From assembly GCF_002288925.2 (NCBI RefSeq), contig NW_022098021.1, positions 30,853,822 through 30,917,821 of the forward strand: a stretch of DNA of 64,000 nt. The letters run 5' to 3'. A program made the translations under genes and the position numbers. Of this stretch, positions 22,430 to 34,030 are shown in pieces; position 1 is the stretch's first letter, and each line of letters begins with the position of its first letter. The stretch is from Delphinapterus leucas. Taxonomy: Eukaryota; Chordata; Mammalia; Artiodactyla; Monodontidae. The notes beneath the pieces are model-generated. The model searched no databases and was not told where the DNA came from. It saw nothing but the letters and a program-made list of their open reading frames with translations.

Positions 22430-23340
22430 TGATTTGATATTTTCCTCTCTTATCTATGAGCTAATTTGGTGTCTAAATCTGTTTCATTTGCCCATTTTGT
22501 GAGGTTCTACTTTTTGTTATTGATTCTACTGGCTAAATTTATCTCATCTTTTGTAGAGTTATTGTCAATGGTAGGATATGTTGGAGCCCTCTTATATACT
22601 TCATGATTGATTAGATATTTATTACTATTATTTCTAGATTTGTGGTGCTTGCTCAAATATTCAAGAGCCAATTGATCTCCTATTTTTTTCTTTCTTCCCT
22701 TTAAACTGTTCTTCTTCTTCTTCTGCCCTATCCTTTGATATCTGTGTACCACACAATCTCTACCACCTGTAGTTCTTCCATTGCCATTGAGTTCTTATAT
22801 TCACCTCAGCTGCTTTGGGTTCTATATCTTGAACATGACCACATTTTTCCTTGCATCACTAGCTTCTTTGTTGGAAAATATTCTCTTTCCAATGCATTCA
22901 GATGCCTTGTGTCCTTCTGAAGTCTTGTCTCTCTCCTTCCATGTTGTTGGAGACATTTATCTAGCCCACAAGAAAATCTATTATTTGGATAGGAAACAGC
23001 TAACTTCTGTGTAGTCCCACAAGGAAGACAGTTCTTATCAAGAAGAAAAGAAAAACCTTTATTTATATGCTCTCTGTTTCTTTAAATCAAAGCAGCCATA
23101 TACCAAATACTGTTTGCAGTACCTCCAGTGTTCATTCTTGTAAGCAAATTCAGGATAGAATGGCTTGTATCCATGTCCTTTAAAGTTAGCAATGGTTGTG
23201 AGACCTGCCTTGGCCATGTCTAACTTCTGGGTATACCTTGAAGAGCCAGTGCAATAATTTTCCATGTAATCTTCTTCTCTGTTAATGCAATGGGGAACAG
23301 AACCACTCAAAATGGTAGCTTTTCCATGAGTTTAAGCCAT
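22430..23340 (-). other. Unassigned segment with two minus-strand ORFs
   Basis: ORFs of 83 codons (23310 to 23059) and 81 codons (22752 to 22507) run on the minus strand in the same direction. The first ends in a stop that overlaps an AATAAA polyadenylation-type hexamer near 23056-23062. The second is Lys/Asn-rich and includes a KKKKN and GRKKK stretch. I recognise neither. The region could be a decayed processed pseudogene or chance. Confidence 0.2.
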
Positions 23341-23503
23341 GGAGTGATGAGGATGACTTGGAGCAAAGGCTCCAATTAACCTGCAATCGTAGAAAATTAA
23401 GATAAACACTAAAAAAAGAAAATTAAAATAACTCATAATGCAAACACCAGAGATAATCTTATCAATAATAGATCATATAAACTTCAGATTTATACAATGT
23501 CTC

Positions 23504-23506
<3 letters not shown>

Positions 23507-23537
<31 letters not shown>

Positions 23538-23576
23538 GATATATATAGATATATCCATATATCTATATATATCCAT
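23507..23576. repeat. (TG)n and AT-rich simple repeat
   Basis: About 26 bases of alternating tg are followed by tatagatatatatag-type repeats. Confidence 0.9.
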
Positions 23577-26054
23577 ACAAAGAATAATAACATTATGGCT
23601 TATTCTTTGATTTAATAGAAAAGTCTTTCCAAGAGAGAAAATATTTCTCTACAATGTAACATTAATAAAGTAAGGTCTTACATCATAGGAATATATTCTC
23701 TTATATTTTAATGATTATTTATTCTTGTTTTTTGTTTAAACCTGTTTAGTTTTTTTTCAAACATTCCTGATAATAAACAACTTTGTTAAGCCTCCTAGCT
23801 TCAGAATATTTCTACAATACATAATTATTTCCTCTGAGGATAAATTTCTCCATGTAGAATTTCTGAGTCAATACATGTGCAAAATGATTTTTTGTTATAT
23901 GTAAACACATTTTTGAAAATCTAAAAATTTGCCCTTGTACTAACTGCCTGAGGCTTTTAATTTTTTCTGCATTCTTACTAAAACAGGAATTGCTTTTTCT
24001 TAACTATTACCAATTTTGCTAATGAAAATAGTTTTAGATTTTTGAATGTATTTGCATTTGTTTAAAAGCTGGTTTAGTACATGCATCTTTATATTTTTAT
24101 CTCTCATTTGTTTTGTACATTGTCTACTAGGTGTGATAGAACTACAGACATGTGTGTTATGTTTTGGCAAGTGTAATAGTGTTCATCACCATTTTCCTAG
24201 GGTGAGGCAGTAAGAGAAAAGCTTTATTCTTTTGAGAAAGAAATATTGAACTACTCTGGAAGTGGAGATAGTTAATCATATAATCTGTATGTCAACTTCT
24301 CCCTTTAGGCTATAAAATTAAGATACAATATAAATTGTGTTTCACTAAGGTATCTTTTAACTGTCTCTGAGATATTTTCTGAAGACAAAACTGTTTTACA
24401 TTTTTATGATCCCTGGTAAAGTAGTGTCACATTTTTATTTGATCAAAACTAGAATCAAATTTATCAAAGCAAACTGAATTTGCTTGAACTGTTTATGACA
24501 AACTTGATTTGCTTTAATTTTTTAATAATTGAATTTTAGTAATGTCAAACTATTTTCTCTCTAGAGAACAGAACCACAACTCTAAAACTTCAACAGTGTC
24601 ATATAATAAACTGAAAACTGTTTATTTTCACTATACAGTAAGCATAGGATCGAATCAGTTATCAGAATGTCTGATTTCTGACAATGAATTTTAGAATTCT
24701 AGGTGATAATTATCTGATTCCTTTTCTATCTAAGGATATAATTTGAAATAGAAAATGTGAGTTTGAGAAAGATAAAGAGAAAATTAAGGTTAATTTGGGA
24801 AATTGCAAATGTACTTATTACAAAACTATTTTGAGCAAGACAAATGAAACAAAGCAACAGGTCATAAAAAATTGGTTTGAACCATTAATAGAAGAAAAGG
24901 GGTAGGAGACTCATATTATATGAAATGTAGCCAGATCTCAGATCACTATCTTGATCAAAGGATCTAATCAGGAGGTCAAAGTTAGTTTCAAAATAATTAT
25001 TTACTTGAATTAATCAAATTCCACTAGTGGGAGATGGAGATGCAAAAATGTGTGTGTATATAAATAACTTTTTTTTTTTGCCTTTCTTCCCCAATCACTT
25101 TCTTTATTCAGCACAGCTAAGATAACACTTCTGTCATACTTTACATCCTTCAAAATCACTACCCTAGCCCTGGTCTAGTACATCTCTTTGGCTTTTTTAC
25201 TTCATCCCCTTTTCCGTTGATTTTGTACTATAATGCTAGAAATATCTTGTCTCATTGGAAAGAATTTACATCAAATTAAGGTAGAAGAAGAAATTGATTT
25301 AGCCAAGCCATAATCCTCTTTGCAAGTGGATCACTGTGGCCATTAATAATGATTGTTCCAAATTAGCATACATTCCTTTAGTTGGGAAACAAAGTGAGAG
25401 TGCTACTTTATACCCAAGGAGATCTCTCAATATTGTCACATAGAAAGGTGGAATAAATATTTTAGATTCTGTTTGAAAATCCAAAATATATTTCATACAA
25501 GGGCAATAGATCAGAATTAAAAATGAGAGCTAATAACTTCTCTAGTGTAAGAAAAAACTGTTAAGCAAACCAGAAACAAGTAGCTTAAGCTGGTAAGTTT
25601 CATCATTTGTTTTTATTACCTTATTAACTTTTTGATTTTAAAGCATCTATGGGAGAATGATATGTGAGAGTTAAGATAATTATGTAGAAAAATAACTAGA
25701 AATTTGGGAAAATACCATCATGCATGTGTTAGTCAGAAAGGAATAACAAGGGAAAAAACAAGCAACCTGCAATTCTTAGTAAACTAACATAAGTTTATTT
25801 CTCACTCTCTGGAGACCCTACAGCAGGCTGGGCAACCCTGGGCATCTGCTCTCCATATGCTGACTCAGATATCCAGACTACTTCTATTGTGGCTGCATCA
25901 ACTCCATAAAGCCCAAAGCAGGGGAACCCGAAGGGCATTTCCTTTCTTCATCATGAACATGAAGTTCATTTTTTCTGCTGATATTTCATTGAACAGACCT
26001 AATCATTTGGCCTCATCTAAATTCAAGAAGGTGATAAAGTATAGTTTTGTTAGT
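23577..26054. other. Unassigned AT-rich sequence
   Basis: About 2.5 kb without a repeat I can name or an ORF with support. The composition is uniform, as in intergenic or intronic DNA. Confidence 0.4.
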
Positions 26055-26628
26055 TTTGTTTTTTTGGCTTTAAAAAAAATTATTTTATTTTACTTTTTAC
26101 ACAGTGGGTTCTTATTAGTTATCTATTTTATACATATTTGTGTATATATGTCAATCCCAATCTCTGAATTCATCCAGGCACCACCATCCCCCCAACTTTC
26201 CCACCTTGAGGTCCATACATTTGTTCTCTACATCTGTGTCTCTATTTCTGCCTTGCAAACTGGTTCATCTGTACCATTTTTCTAGATTCCACATATATGG
26301 GTTAATATACAATATTTCTTTTTCTGTTTCTGACTTACTTCACTCCGTATGACAGTCTCTAGGTCAATCTATGTCTCTATAAATGACCCAATTTTGTTCC
26401 TTTTTATGGCTGAGTAATATTCCATTGTATATACATACTACATCTTCTTTATCCATTCATCTGTCGATGGACATTTAGGTTGCTTCCATGACCTGGCTAT
26501 TGTAAATAGTGTTGCATTGAACATTGGATGCATGTGTCTTTTTGAATTATGGTTTTTCTCTGGGTATATACCCAGTAGTGGGATTGCTGGGTCATATGGT
26601 AATTCGATTTTAAGCTTTTTAAGGAACT
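26055..26628 (-). mobile_element. L1 3' end, 5'-truncated
   Basis: Reverse-orientation L1 3'UTR and ORF2 C-terminus: ttcttattagttatctattt, tgtcaatcccaatctc, ccacatatatgggttaatat, gagtaatattccattgtata, tctgtcgatggacatttagg and ggattgctgggtcatatgg. It is truncated within ORF2 at about 26628. The order and identity match the copy at 61240-62100. Confidence 0.92.
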
Positions 26629-26765
26629 ATAGCTTTTTGTGTGTAAAAGATGGATAAATATGAAATAGGTTGTGGAAGTATCCAGCACAATGTCTGACAA
26701 AATGGGATATACTATTTAATTACAAAGAGGATTGATGCATTTATAAATATTTCAAATTTCCCTAA

Positions 26766-26855
26766 AATATATATATATTATATATATTTATATATATATA
26801 ATATATATAAATATATATTATATATATAATATATATTTATATATATATAAACTAT
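26766..26855. repeat. (TA)n self-complementary tract
   Basis: About 90 bases of almost only alternating t and a, with several internal mirror and inverted arrangements. Confidence 0.9.
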
Positions 26856-27973
26856 ATTAGAAGTACATGCTAAAATATAAACAGTGGTTTCTGTATGGGA
26901 GGATTGTTTTTGACTTATTTTTGAGCTCTTTAGACACAATATTATATAATTTTTCAACTATAAACACATGTAAATTAAGACACATACAATTAGAATATGT
27001 GTATAATTATATATGTAGTATATAGACAGAAATTGAAACACCCCTTTATTTTCTTTTCTCTATTTAATTTATTAAATATGAATATGAACAAATTCTGTAT
27101 ACCATTCTTTGATTTCTTTCTGGAAAATTGCCTTTCAAATATATAAAGGTCTACAAAAATTATAATTTTTGCAATCAATGGTCTACTTAATTCATTAATT
27201 TGTTCAGTTAATATTTACAAATGTCTTTTTGCCAGACACTGTTCTGTTACAGAGGATTTAAAAATGGGGGAAAATTAGGAGTCCCCATGGAATCTACATT
27301 CTAGTAAGAGAAAGACATAAAACAGATGAGAAAAATCAGTAAAATATATAAGATGCTAAAAGCGCTAATGAGAGACATAAAACAAGTATTAGAGATAGAA
27401 GTACAGAGGTGGTAGAGGATGGAACTTAATGTTAAATAGCATGATGAGGGAAGACCTCTTCATTAAGCTGATTTCTGAGTAAAGAATTTAAGATAATGAG
27501 AAAGTAAGGCCATGTTGACGTCTATGGAGGGAGCATGCCAGAGAGACTAACAAGAAAAAAATACTCTGAGGCAGGATGTCGGGTCTGGCTGGAGCGGGGG
27601 CGGTGGGAGTCATAGAGTGAGGGGTCAGGCACGTGGCAGCATAGTCTCTGTGATCTTGTGAGCCATGACAATGAGTTTGGCTTTTTGAGTTGGGAACTCA
27701 TGGGAGTATTTTAAACAGAAGAAGAGATCATATATATTCTCAGTCACTCTGGCTGCTGTGTGGAAACATATGTTAAAGAGGGTCAAGGGCAGAAGCAGAG
27801 AGATAGTCAAGAGCAAGAATCCAGATAAGGGATAAGCTCTTTACAACTAGAGTGGTAGCAACGGAGGTGGTAAGAAATGGCCAGGTTGTTGATTCAGTTT
27901 GAAGGCAAATTCAAAAGGATTTGCTGACATATCACATTTGGAATGTGAGAGGAAGTCTTGTTCACCTGAAAGA

Positions 27974-28000
27974 ACAGAATTCCCCTTTAGGGAATTCTGT
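27974..28000. repeat. Perfect 11-bp inverted repeat with 5-base loop
   Basis: Arms acagaattccc (27974-27984) and gggaattctgt (27990-28000) surround the loop cttta. It lies inside the L2 remnant. Confidence 0.9.
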
Positions 28001-28149
28001 GAGAAAAGGGAAAGACTGTGAGGATAGGTTTGAGTCATAAAATCAAGAGTATTCTGTATATGTTAAGTTTGGAATAAAATAACCAAGTTTAGGTGTTCAA
28101 AAAGCAACTAAATACACTAGTCTGCCATTTTGGGAGGAGAGAATTGCTC

Positions 28150-28400
28150 TGAAACTACAGTAATAGTATGAATTAATGTTTATATTGCACTGATTAGATA
28201 CCAGGAACTGTTTTTGTTATTATATTCATTATATTTATTTCATACAAATTTCCTATTAGAAAAGTACTATTATTATCAACATTTTACAATAAGGAAACTG
28301 AGACACAAAGTTAACTATTTGTTTCAAGGACTAATGGATAGTAATGTATAGCCAGAGTCTGTTTGTCTGTTAGTCCTGTTTACTGCTTCTCTTGGTAGCT
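28150..28400 (+). repeat. MIR SINE nested in L2
   Basis: The core is clear: gtactattattatcaac, attttacaataaggaaactg, agacacaaagttaactattt. L2 sequence in matching order lies on both sides. Confidence 0.85.
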
Positions 28401-29094
28401 AATCATCATAGAGCTAGTTTTCAAAGCCATAAAATGATGAGATCACCAAAAGTCAGGAGAGGATGGAAGAAGTTCAAAGACTGAGCCTTAGAACACTTCA
28501 GAATTAAGAATTAAGAGTTGAGAAAAATATCACCTCTGGAGGTGAAAAAAGAACATCTTATAAAAAAGAAAATAAGTAAGTCATGCTTTCTTGGAAGCAA
28601 AGACAGTGTTTCAAGGAGAGGGTGTGATCAATTATGTCAAAAAGTGCTGATAGGTCAAACAGGAAAGGCGCCAGATTGATTTTTGGATTTAGCAACATGG
28701 AGGACATTGAGAACATTGACAAGATCAGGTCTAGTGAAGGGACAAGAGCGAACTTCAGAGGGAGAGGAAGTGAAGATAGGGAATGTAGACAATTTTTTTT
28801 AAAGTTATTTTATAAAGCAGAAAAGTAGGGATATACCTAGAAGGGGTAATAGGGCCAATAAAGGAATTTTTAGTTTGTTTGTTTGCTTTTAAGATTAGAA
28901 TAATAAACCAATGTCTGCCCTCTCCAAAGGTAGAGTGTGTAAGTAGAGTGTATATACACAAATATAAGGAGGTGTTAGGATGGAGGAAATTATCATCCTA
29001 TTTTGTTTGTTATCTCAGTGAATGAGAAGGATTCTTCATCTAAGAATTGATATGAAAGCTGGGCAGCATGAGGTGAACCTCACTTATAATAGGA

Positions 29095-29800
29095 GCAATA
29101 CAAATTAACACTACTCAGAGATGCCACTCACCATCTAACAGATGGGCCCAAATGGAAATGTTTGACGATATACTACATTGGTGGAGGCTAGGAGGGAGAC
29201 AAGCTCTCCAATACATTGCCAGAGTAAAAAATGGTACAATCCTGATAGAGAGGAATTTAGAAGTTTTTAGAAAAAGCATACATGTATTTAGCTTTTCACC
29301 CAGCAAATCCACTTCTAGGAAACATTACCAAAATTATGAAAAAGTTCTTGCATTTTATTATTTATTGTGTAATTATAGAAGCTTGGAAACAATCCAAATG
29401 TGGGTAAACGTAGGACTAGCTGAAAAATTCATGGTTCAACATATGGCAAAACTTTGTACACGTAAAACTCTACAATGACTTGGAATGATCTACAGGTAGG
29501 ATTGTAAAGGGAATAGGAAAATGTGCAGAGCAACAAATATTTTGTGCTACTTTTTCACAAAAGAGGGAGGGGGATGTGTATATGTACATAGACTCATATA
29601 CATATATATTTGTTAAAAGAAAAGCTAGAAGGGTAAATAAAAATGAATACAAATGCTTACAATGGAAGTGGGAAGAGAAAAGTGTAGCAGGCAGAGACAG
29701 AATTGAGAACCCTCATAGCAATCTTTGTTACACAGTACTGATTTTGATAATTTATGTTTGTTTTACATGCTCAAAAAAATTGTATCAAAGGAAATATAGA
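29095..29800 (+). mobile_element. L1M ORF2 C-terminus and 3'UTR fragment
   Basis: Plus-strand landmarks of older L1s: cacccagcaaatccacttct, gaagcttggaaacaatccaa, aatgtgggtaaacg, then an A-rich 3'UTR-like region. The 108-codon ORF at 29152-29478 is part of this decayed element. Confidence 0.7.
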
Positions 29801-29904
29801 CAAACACACAGAGAAAGAGAATGACAATAGAGTATGCTGCCAAAGTTTGGATACTTAAAAGAAAAAATTGATAAATGTGTAAAAGTATGTTAATAGAATT
29901 TTAT

Positions 29905-30250
29905 TTTGCATTTCTGTTATTATGGAAAAATTGAGCACTTTCTCATATGTATGTTTGTAAAATGTTTTTCTAATGTGATGTGATTATTTGTTCCTTTCAC
30001 CAATTTTTCTGTCATGTTGGTGTCGTTTTGATTTTTAGGAGTTCTTTTTTATGTTAGGGATATTTGCCTTCTGTCTGTGATATGAAGTGCAAATTTTTTA
30101 CCACTTTGGTTTGTAATTTAGCTTACATTTGTTTGTTTGCTTGCTTGTTATGATACAAATTAATTCTATGTGTTGAAGTATATCAAACTTCTGCTTTTTT
30201 ACTTCAGAACTTTAATTCATACTTAGGAAAATTTTTCCCATGTCCAAAAA
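29905..30250 (-). mobile_element. L1M fragment
   Basis: The reverse reading has the L1 3' region order: ttgagcactttctcatatgt, ttttaggagttcttttttat, gggatatttgccttctgtct and tgaagtgcaaattttttacc. Confidence 0.65.
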
Positions 30251-30267
30251 GGAAAGATTTTCCTTTT

Positions 30268-30320
30268 ATTCTCTCTCTCTCTGTCTCTGTCTCTTCCTTT
30301 CCTTTCTACTTCCTTCCAAA
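30268..30320. repeat. CT-rich simple sequence
   Basis: About 50 bases of ctctct, ctgtct and ttcctttcct. Confidence 0.75.
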
Positions 30321-30365
30321 TGCCAAAGTAAAAGTTGTACCTGCCAAGGTTAAAAAGCAAGGCTG

Positions 30366-30565
30366 GGGCTTCCCTGGTGGTGCAGGGGTTGAAAGTCCGC
30401 CTGCTGATGCAGGGGACACGCGTTCGTGCCCTGGTCCGGGAACATCCTACATGCCGTGGAGCGGCTAGGCCCGTGAGCTATGGCCACTGAGCCTGCGCGT
30501 CTGGAGCCTGTACTCCGCAACAGGAGAGGCCATAACAGTGAGAAGCCGGCGTACCGCAAAAAAAA
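30366..30565 (+). mobile_element. CHR SINE (short cetacean form)
   Basis: Head gggcttccctggtggtgcag, a B-box-like cgttcgtgccc, and an A tail. The duplication aaaaagcaaggctg is perfect at 30352-30365 and 30566-30579. It differs from the other copies at several CpG sites. Confidence 0.95.
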
Positions 30566-30579
30566 AAAAAGCAAGGCTG

Positions 30580-30902
30580 ACTTTATTCAAGGCTATTGTG
30601 ATAGGGAAGAGATGATCATCTCCACTGAAACAAAGAGCTGAAGTGTGTTTAAGAGCTGGGATGGGAGGATCCTGGGCTGTCTGCATTTGCTAATCATCCT
30701 TACCCAAAACGAAGGTAAACTTTTTCTTACTTTCATGACAGGAGGTAGTTTTACAACTTGGATCAAGGTGTCAAAGTAAGTTAGGCTCCTACCCTACCAC
30801 AGAATCTGGGAGATATAGCCACGATCTTCCTTGATGATTACATTTCAAAGGGATGGTTCCCAGGTCTTTAGAAAGAGTTATGAACAGTAAAGCTGGCAAG
30901 AG
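30580..30902. other. Unassigned sequence
   Basis: No repeat or gene recognised between two SINEs. Confidence 0.4.
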
Positions 30903-31122
30903 GCGAGCCACAACTACTGAAGCCCATGTGCCACAACTACTGAAGCCCATGCACCTAGAGCCTGTGCTCTGCACCAAGAGAAGCCACCACAATGAGAAGC
31001 CTGCGTCTCACAACAAAGAGTAACCCCCGCTCACTGCAACTAGAGAAAGCCTGCGTGCAGCAGCGAAGACTCAATGCAACCAAAAATTAAACAAATGAAT
31101 AAATAAATAAACTTAAAAAAAA
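30903..31122 (+). mobile_element. CHR-type SINE, long form, 5'-truncated
   Basis: The body matches the long CHR form (cctagagcctgtgctctgca, aagccaccacaatgagaagc, cactgcaactagagaaagcc) and ends with an aaataaataaataa tail. The head with Pol III boxes is missing. It starts with a 23-base-period duplication of gccacaactactgaagccca at 30907 and 30930. Confidence 0.85.
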
Positions 31123-31267
31123 GGATTTACATCTCAAAGGAGCAGAGGGTGGATTTACAATTAAAAGTTTTCTAAAGAAAATATTTTAAGAAAAGAAATA
31201 TCAGTGGTCTAGAGTAGGGAAGGAGGCTCTCTAAAGTTTAAGCAAGCTGAGGGGAATGTTAGGTTCC
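31123..31267. other. Short unassigned spacer
   Basis: No feature recognised. Confidence 0.3.
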
Positions 31268-31345
31268 TCTTGGTCCTTTCCTTCCTTTCTTCCCTCCTTC
31301 CTTTTTTCCTTGCTTCCTTCTCTCCTTCCTTCCTTTTTTTTTTCT
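31268..31345. repeat. (TTCC)n pyrimidine tract
   Basis: Irregular ttcc/tttc repeats, opposite in strand sense to the (GAAA) tract 170 bases downstream. Confidence 0.85.
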
Positions 31346-31516
31346 TTCTTCGAACATTAGGTATTCAATCCTTTTGAAATTTATCTTGATGTGCAAATTG
31401 ATAACTTTGGTTGCTACACTTGGTACTCACCTGCAATCTAAAGGCAGGTGACTGAGGGACTATATTAATGGAAGCTTTTTCAATAACCTCCATCAAATGA
31501 GCAGTGCTGATTTAAA

Positions 31517-31608
31517 AATAAAGAAAGAAAGAAAGAAAGAAAGAAAGAAGGAAGGAAGGAACGAAGGAAAGAAAGAAAGAAAGAAAGAAAAGAAAAGAAA
31601 AGAAAGAG
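31517..31608. repeat. (GAAA)n purine tract
   Basis: Repeats of aaag/ggaa with an aaaag end. The Lys/Glu-rich ORF here is an artefact. Confidence 0.92.
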
Positions 31609-32689
31609 TCTTCCATAAGAACAACAAGAAAAGAAAACTCAATTCCTCTTATTTTCATTTGAATCTTAATTTCTGTGAGATGTCTTTATTATATTCAGAT
31701 AGCTATATAACCTTGAGATATATCTAGGAGATTTAAGACTCATTTTATCCCTTCATTCTTTATAGGTATCCAAACAAAAGAGGATGGATGGTTGAGTTTG
31801 TGAGTTTTTTAATATTTATTGAAAAATGTGGCAAATATACCAGTTGTGATTAATCAGTATTACCTTCTAGTTCTTCTTAGACTAAATGCTCAAAATTAAT
31901 TGTGGTTATATTAGAACAAAAACTTCCATGTAACACAGAGAAGTAAGATATGCATTCTATAAGGCTATCCCCAATATACAAGATTTTAAAGAATGAAATA
32001 ATTGAGCTCATTTTCAAGTTTTGAAATTTGCTTTCTCTCCTAAAAATCATTTCTGGCCTTGCTGCTAATATAATTATTAACAGAAATATCCAAAAATTAA
32101 ATTATATATATATATGTTTTTCATAAAGGTCAATAAAATACATGAATAATTTAAATACAGAATTTATTTTTAAGTTGCTGAGAAACAAAATTGCTGAGAA
32201 GTCATAATACTGTACTTTTCATCTGTCCAACCATGAATAGAATAAAATTAATATGTAGTCAAAAACAGAAATAACAAGAAGACAAAAATATATCCATACA
32301 TATAAAAACTTTGGCATTGTCTTTGTCTACAGATTAAAAAAAGTTAATATTCACATAATATGAAAAGTTGATGTGTATATGTGTGTGTGTTTATGTTCAA
32401 TGCTTTAAGAAAGAAAAAAAAATGCAGGACATGCACAGAACACCTTTTTTAGCGTTTATAAATTACATATATTTAACCATATATTTAATGGACATAGAAG
32501 TCAAGGGAGCACTTACTAGCCAATTTTGAGATCATTTGAGCATCAGAAAGAGTAATGAACACAACTGATTGAAATGCATTGACTAAAAATGAAAAGAAAA
32601 AAAATCACTGTTCTAAATTAAAGCTGGATAAAGTGAGGTGCAACTTAATACAATGACTAATCCTTGACGTAATAGAATATAAATGGACA
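31609..32689. other. Unassigned AT-rich sequence
   Basis: About 1.1 kb, AT-rich. Short TA runs (32102-32115) and a short TG run (32375-32390), but no gene or family. Confidence 0.4.
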
Positions 32690-33155
32690 CAAATCTTTTG
32701 CCCCTCCTTCCATCATGAAATGAAGTCTACTCCGTTTCCCTGAACCTAGGTTGGCCTTGTGAATTGCTTTGAACAATAGACTGCAGCAGATTCGAGGCAG
32801 TATCCGTTCCCAGGTAAGGCTTTAGGCTTGAATTTCAGTTTCCTCAGCCAAGAACCTTCTGCCTTTGCTCTTGGATCCCAACTGCTGTATTATAAGAAAG
32901 TTCAGGCTACACTCACATGGAGAAAGGCCCTATGACGTGAGAGGCCATTTTGTATATTCCAGTCTCAGCTAAACTCCCAGCTGAATGCAGCCATGAGTGA
33001 ACGCAACCAGCGTCATGTACAGCAAATGTACCAACAAGCTGAGTTTTGCCCGAATCTCAGACCAACAGAGTCGCGTGAAATAATAAATCATTATTGCTTT
33101 AAGCAACTAAAAATCTTTACTGTAGCAAGATATAATGAAACATCTTGTGATATCC
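32690..33155 (+). repeat. MLT1-like LTR remnant
   Basis: ccttgtgaattgctttgaac, aacaatagactgcagcagat, gcagccatgagtgaacgcaa, cagagtcgcgtgaaataata and the ending attgctttaagcaacta follow the order of MaLR LTRs of the MLT1 group. It resembles 17840-18390. Confidence 0.6.
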
Positions 33156-33252
33156 TATACCAACAAACAAAAGCCAAACAGTTTTACGGGAGAGCAAATG
33201 TGTCAAAGTGTTAAGAATTGAGGATTCTAGGTGAAGATTGTGAAGTTGTTCA

Positions 33253-33295
33253 CTTTTTTTTTTTTTAAATATTTTGAAGTTTTTTTTTTTTTTCC
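33253..33295. repeat. T-rich run
   Basis: Two runs of about 12-14 T separated by aaatattttgaag. Confidence 0.8.
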
Positions 33296-33399
33296 AAAAT
33301 AAAGCAGTAGAAAAATAGGAATGAACAAATGAATAAATGAATAATAAATGAATATGTTGTAATGTTAGAGAACAGCTCTCTGAGTCCTCACATCTCATT

Positions 33400-33720
33400 T
33401 AAATTTGTACACTGTTCTCACCAAGCATTTCCTATTCCCTTTCCCTGATTTATTTTTTCATATAAAATTATTTTATATTTATGTGACAACCTAGATATTT
33501 TTATATATTGTTATCATATAGCATTTATTTACCACCCACCTACATGTTATTTGTATCCCTCACTCCTCCCTCACTATCTATCCCTCATTCTGATTTCACT
33601 CTTGCTAGGTCATAAGCTCTAAGAAAACAGAGATTTTTAATGTTTTGTTCGTTGGTAAATCCCCAGAACTTAGCGCCTGGTATGTAGAAAGTGCTTAGTA
33701 AATACTTATTGAATTAGTGC
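33400..33720 (+). repeat. L2 3' end
   Basis: The L2 terminus in plus orientation: ggtcataagctctaagaaaa, cccagaacttagcgcctgg and agtgcttagtaaatacttat. Confidence 0.82.
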
Positions 33721-33789
33721 ATGCTGACATTAAAGAGTATATTTAATAGTAACAGCACCATTGTATTAGTAGAATAACAATGTATTCTA

Positions 33790-34030
33790 ATATATTCAAA
33801 AATAATATAATAAATAATATTTACTATTGAATGCCTATCACATCTCAAAGATGTACTTTACATATATAATTTCTAATTATTAACACCTTCAAAGGTATGT
33901 ATCAAGTCCATTTTATAAATGAAGGAACAGAGATTTCAAGGTGCTCAAAGTCAATAGATAGCAGAAAGTTATCTAAGCACCAGTCTTCACTCTTCCAAGC
34001 AGCTTTCCTCAGTTCTTGTTCAGAGCTTGT
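33790..34030 (+). repeat. MIR-like SINE
   Basis: agtccattttataaatgaag, gaacagagatttcaaggtgc and a preceding tactttacatatataatttc follow the MIR order. Confidence 0.65.

Larger units (their letters stand above)
27180..28935 (-). mobile_element. Long L2 LINE remnant, split by a MIR
   Basis: L2 read in reverse: a 3' end near 27195-27300 (gttcagttaatatttacaaa, gccagacactgttctg, ctacattctagtaagagaaa), then landmarks such as cagtcactctggctgctgtg (27741), gtggtagcaacggaggtggt (27852) and aaaggatttgctgacatatc (27914). After the MIR it resumes with agccataaaatgatgagatc, gtttcaaggagagggtgtga and tttagcaacatggaggacat (28688). About 1.5 kb of one L2 is preserved in order. The RT motif region is decayed, and the MIR lies close to it. 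Confidence 0.82.

Noticed and set aside
29152..29478. 108-codon ORF considered as a possible gene.
   Set aside because: It lies in decayed L1M sequence, and its wording follows the L1 ORF2 C-terminal region.
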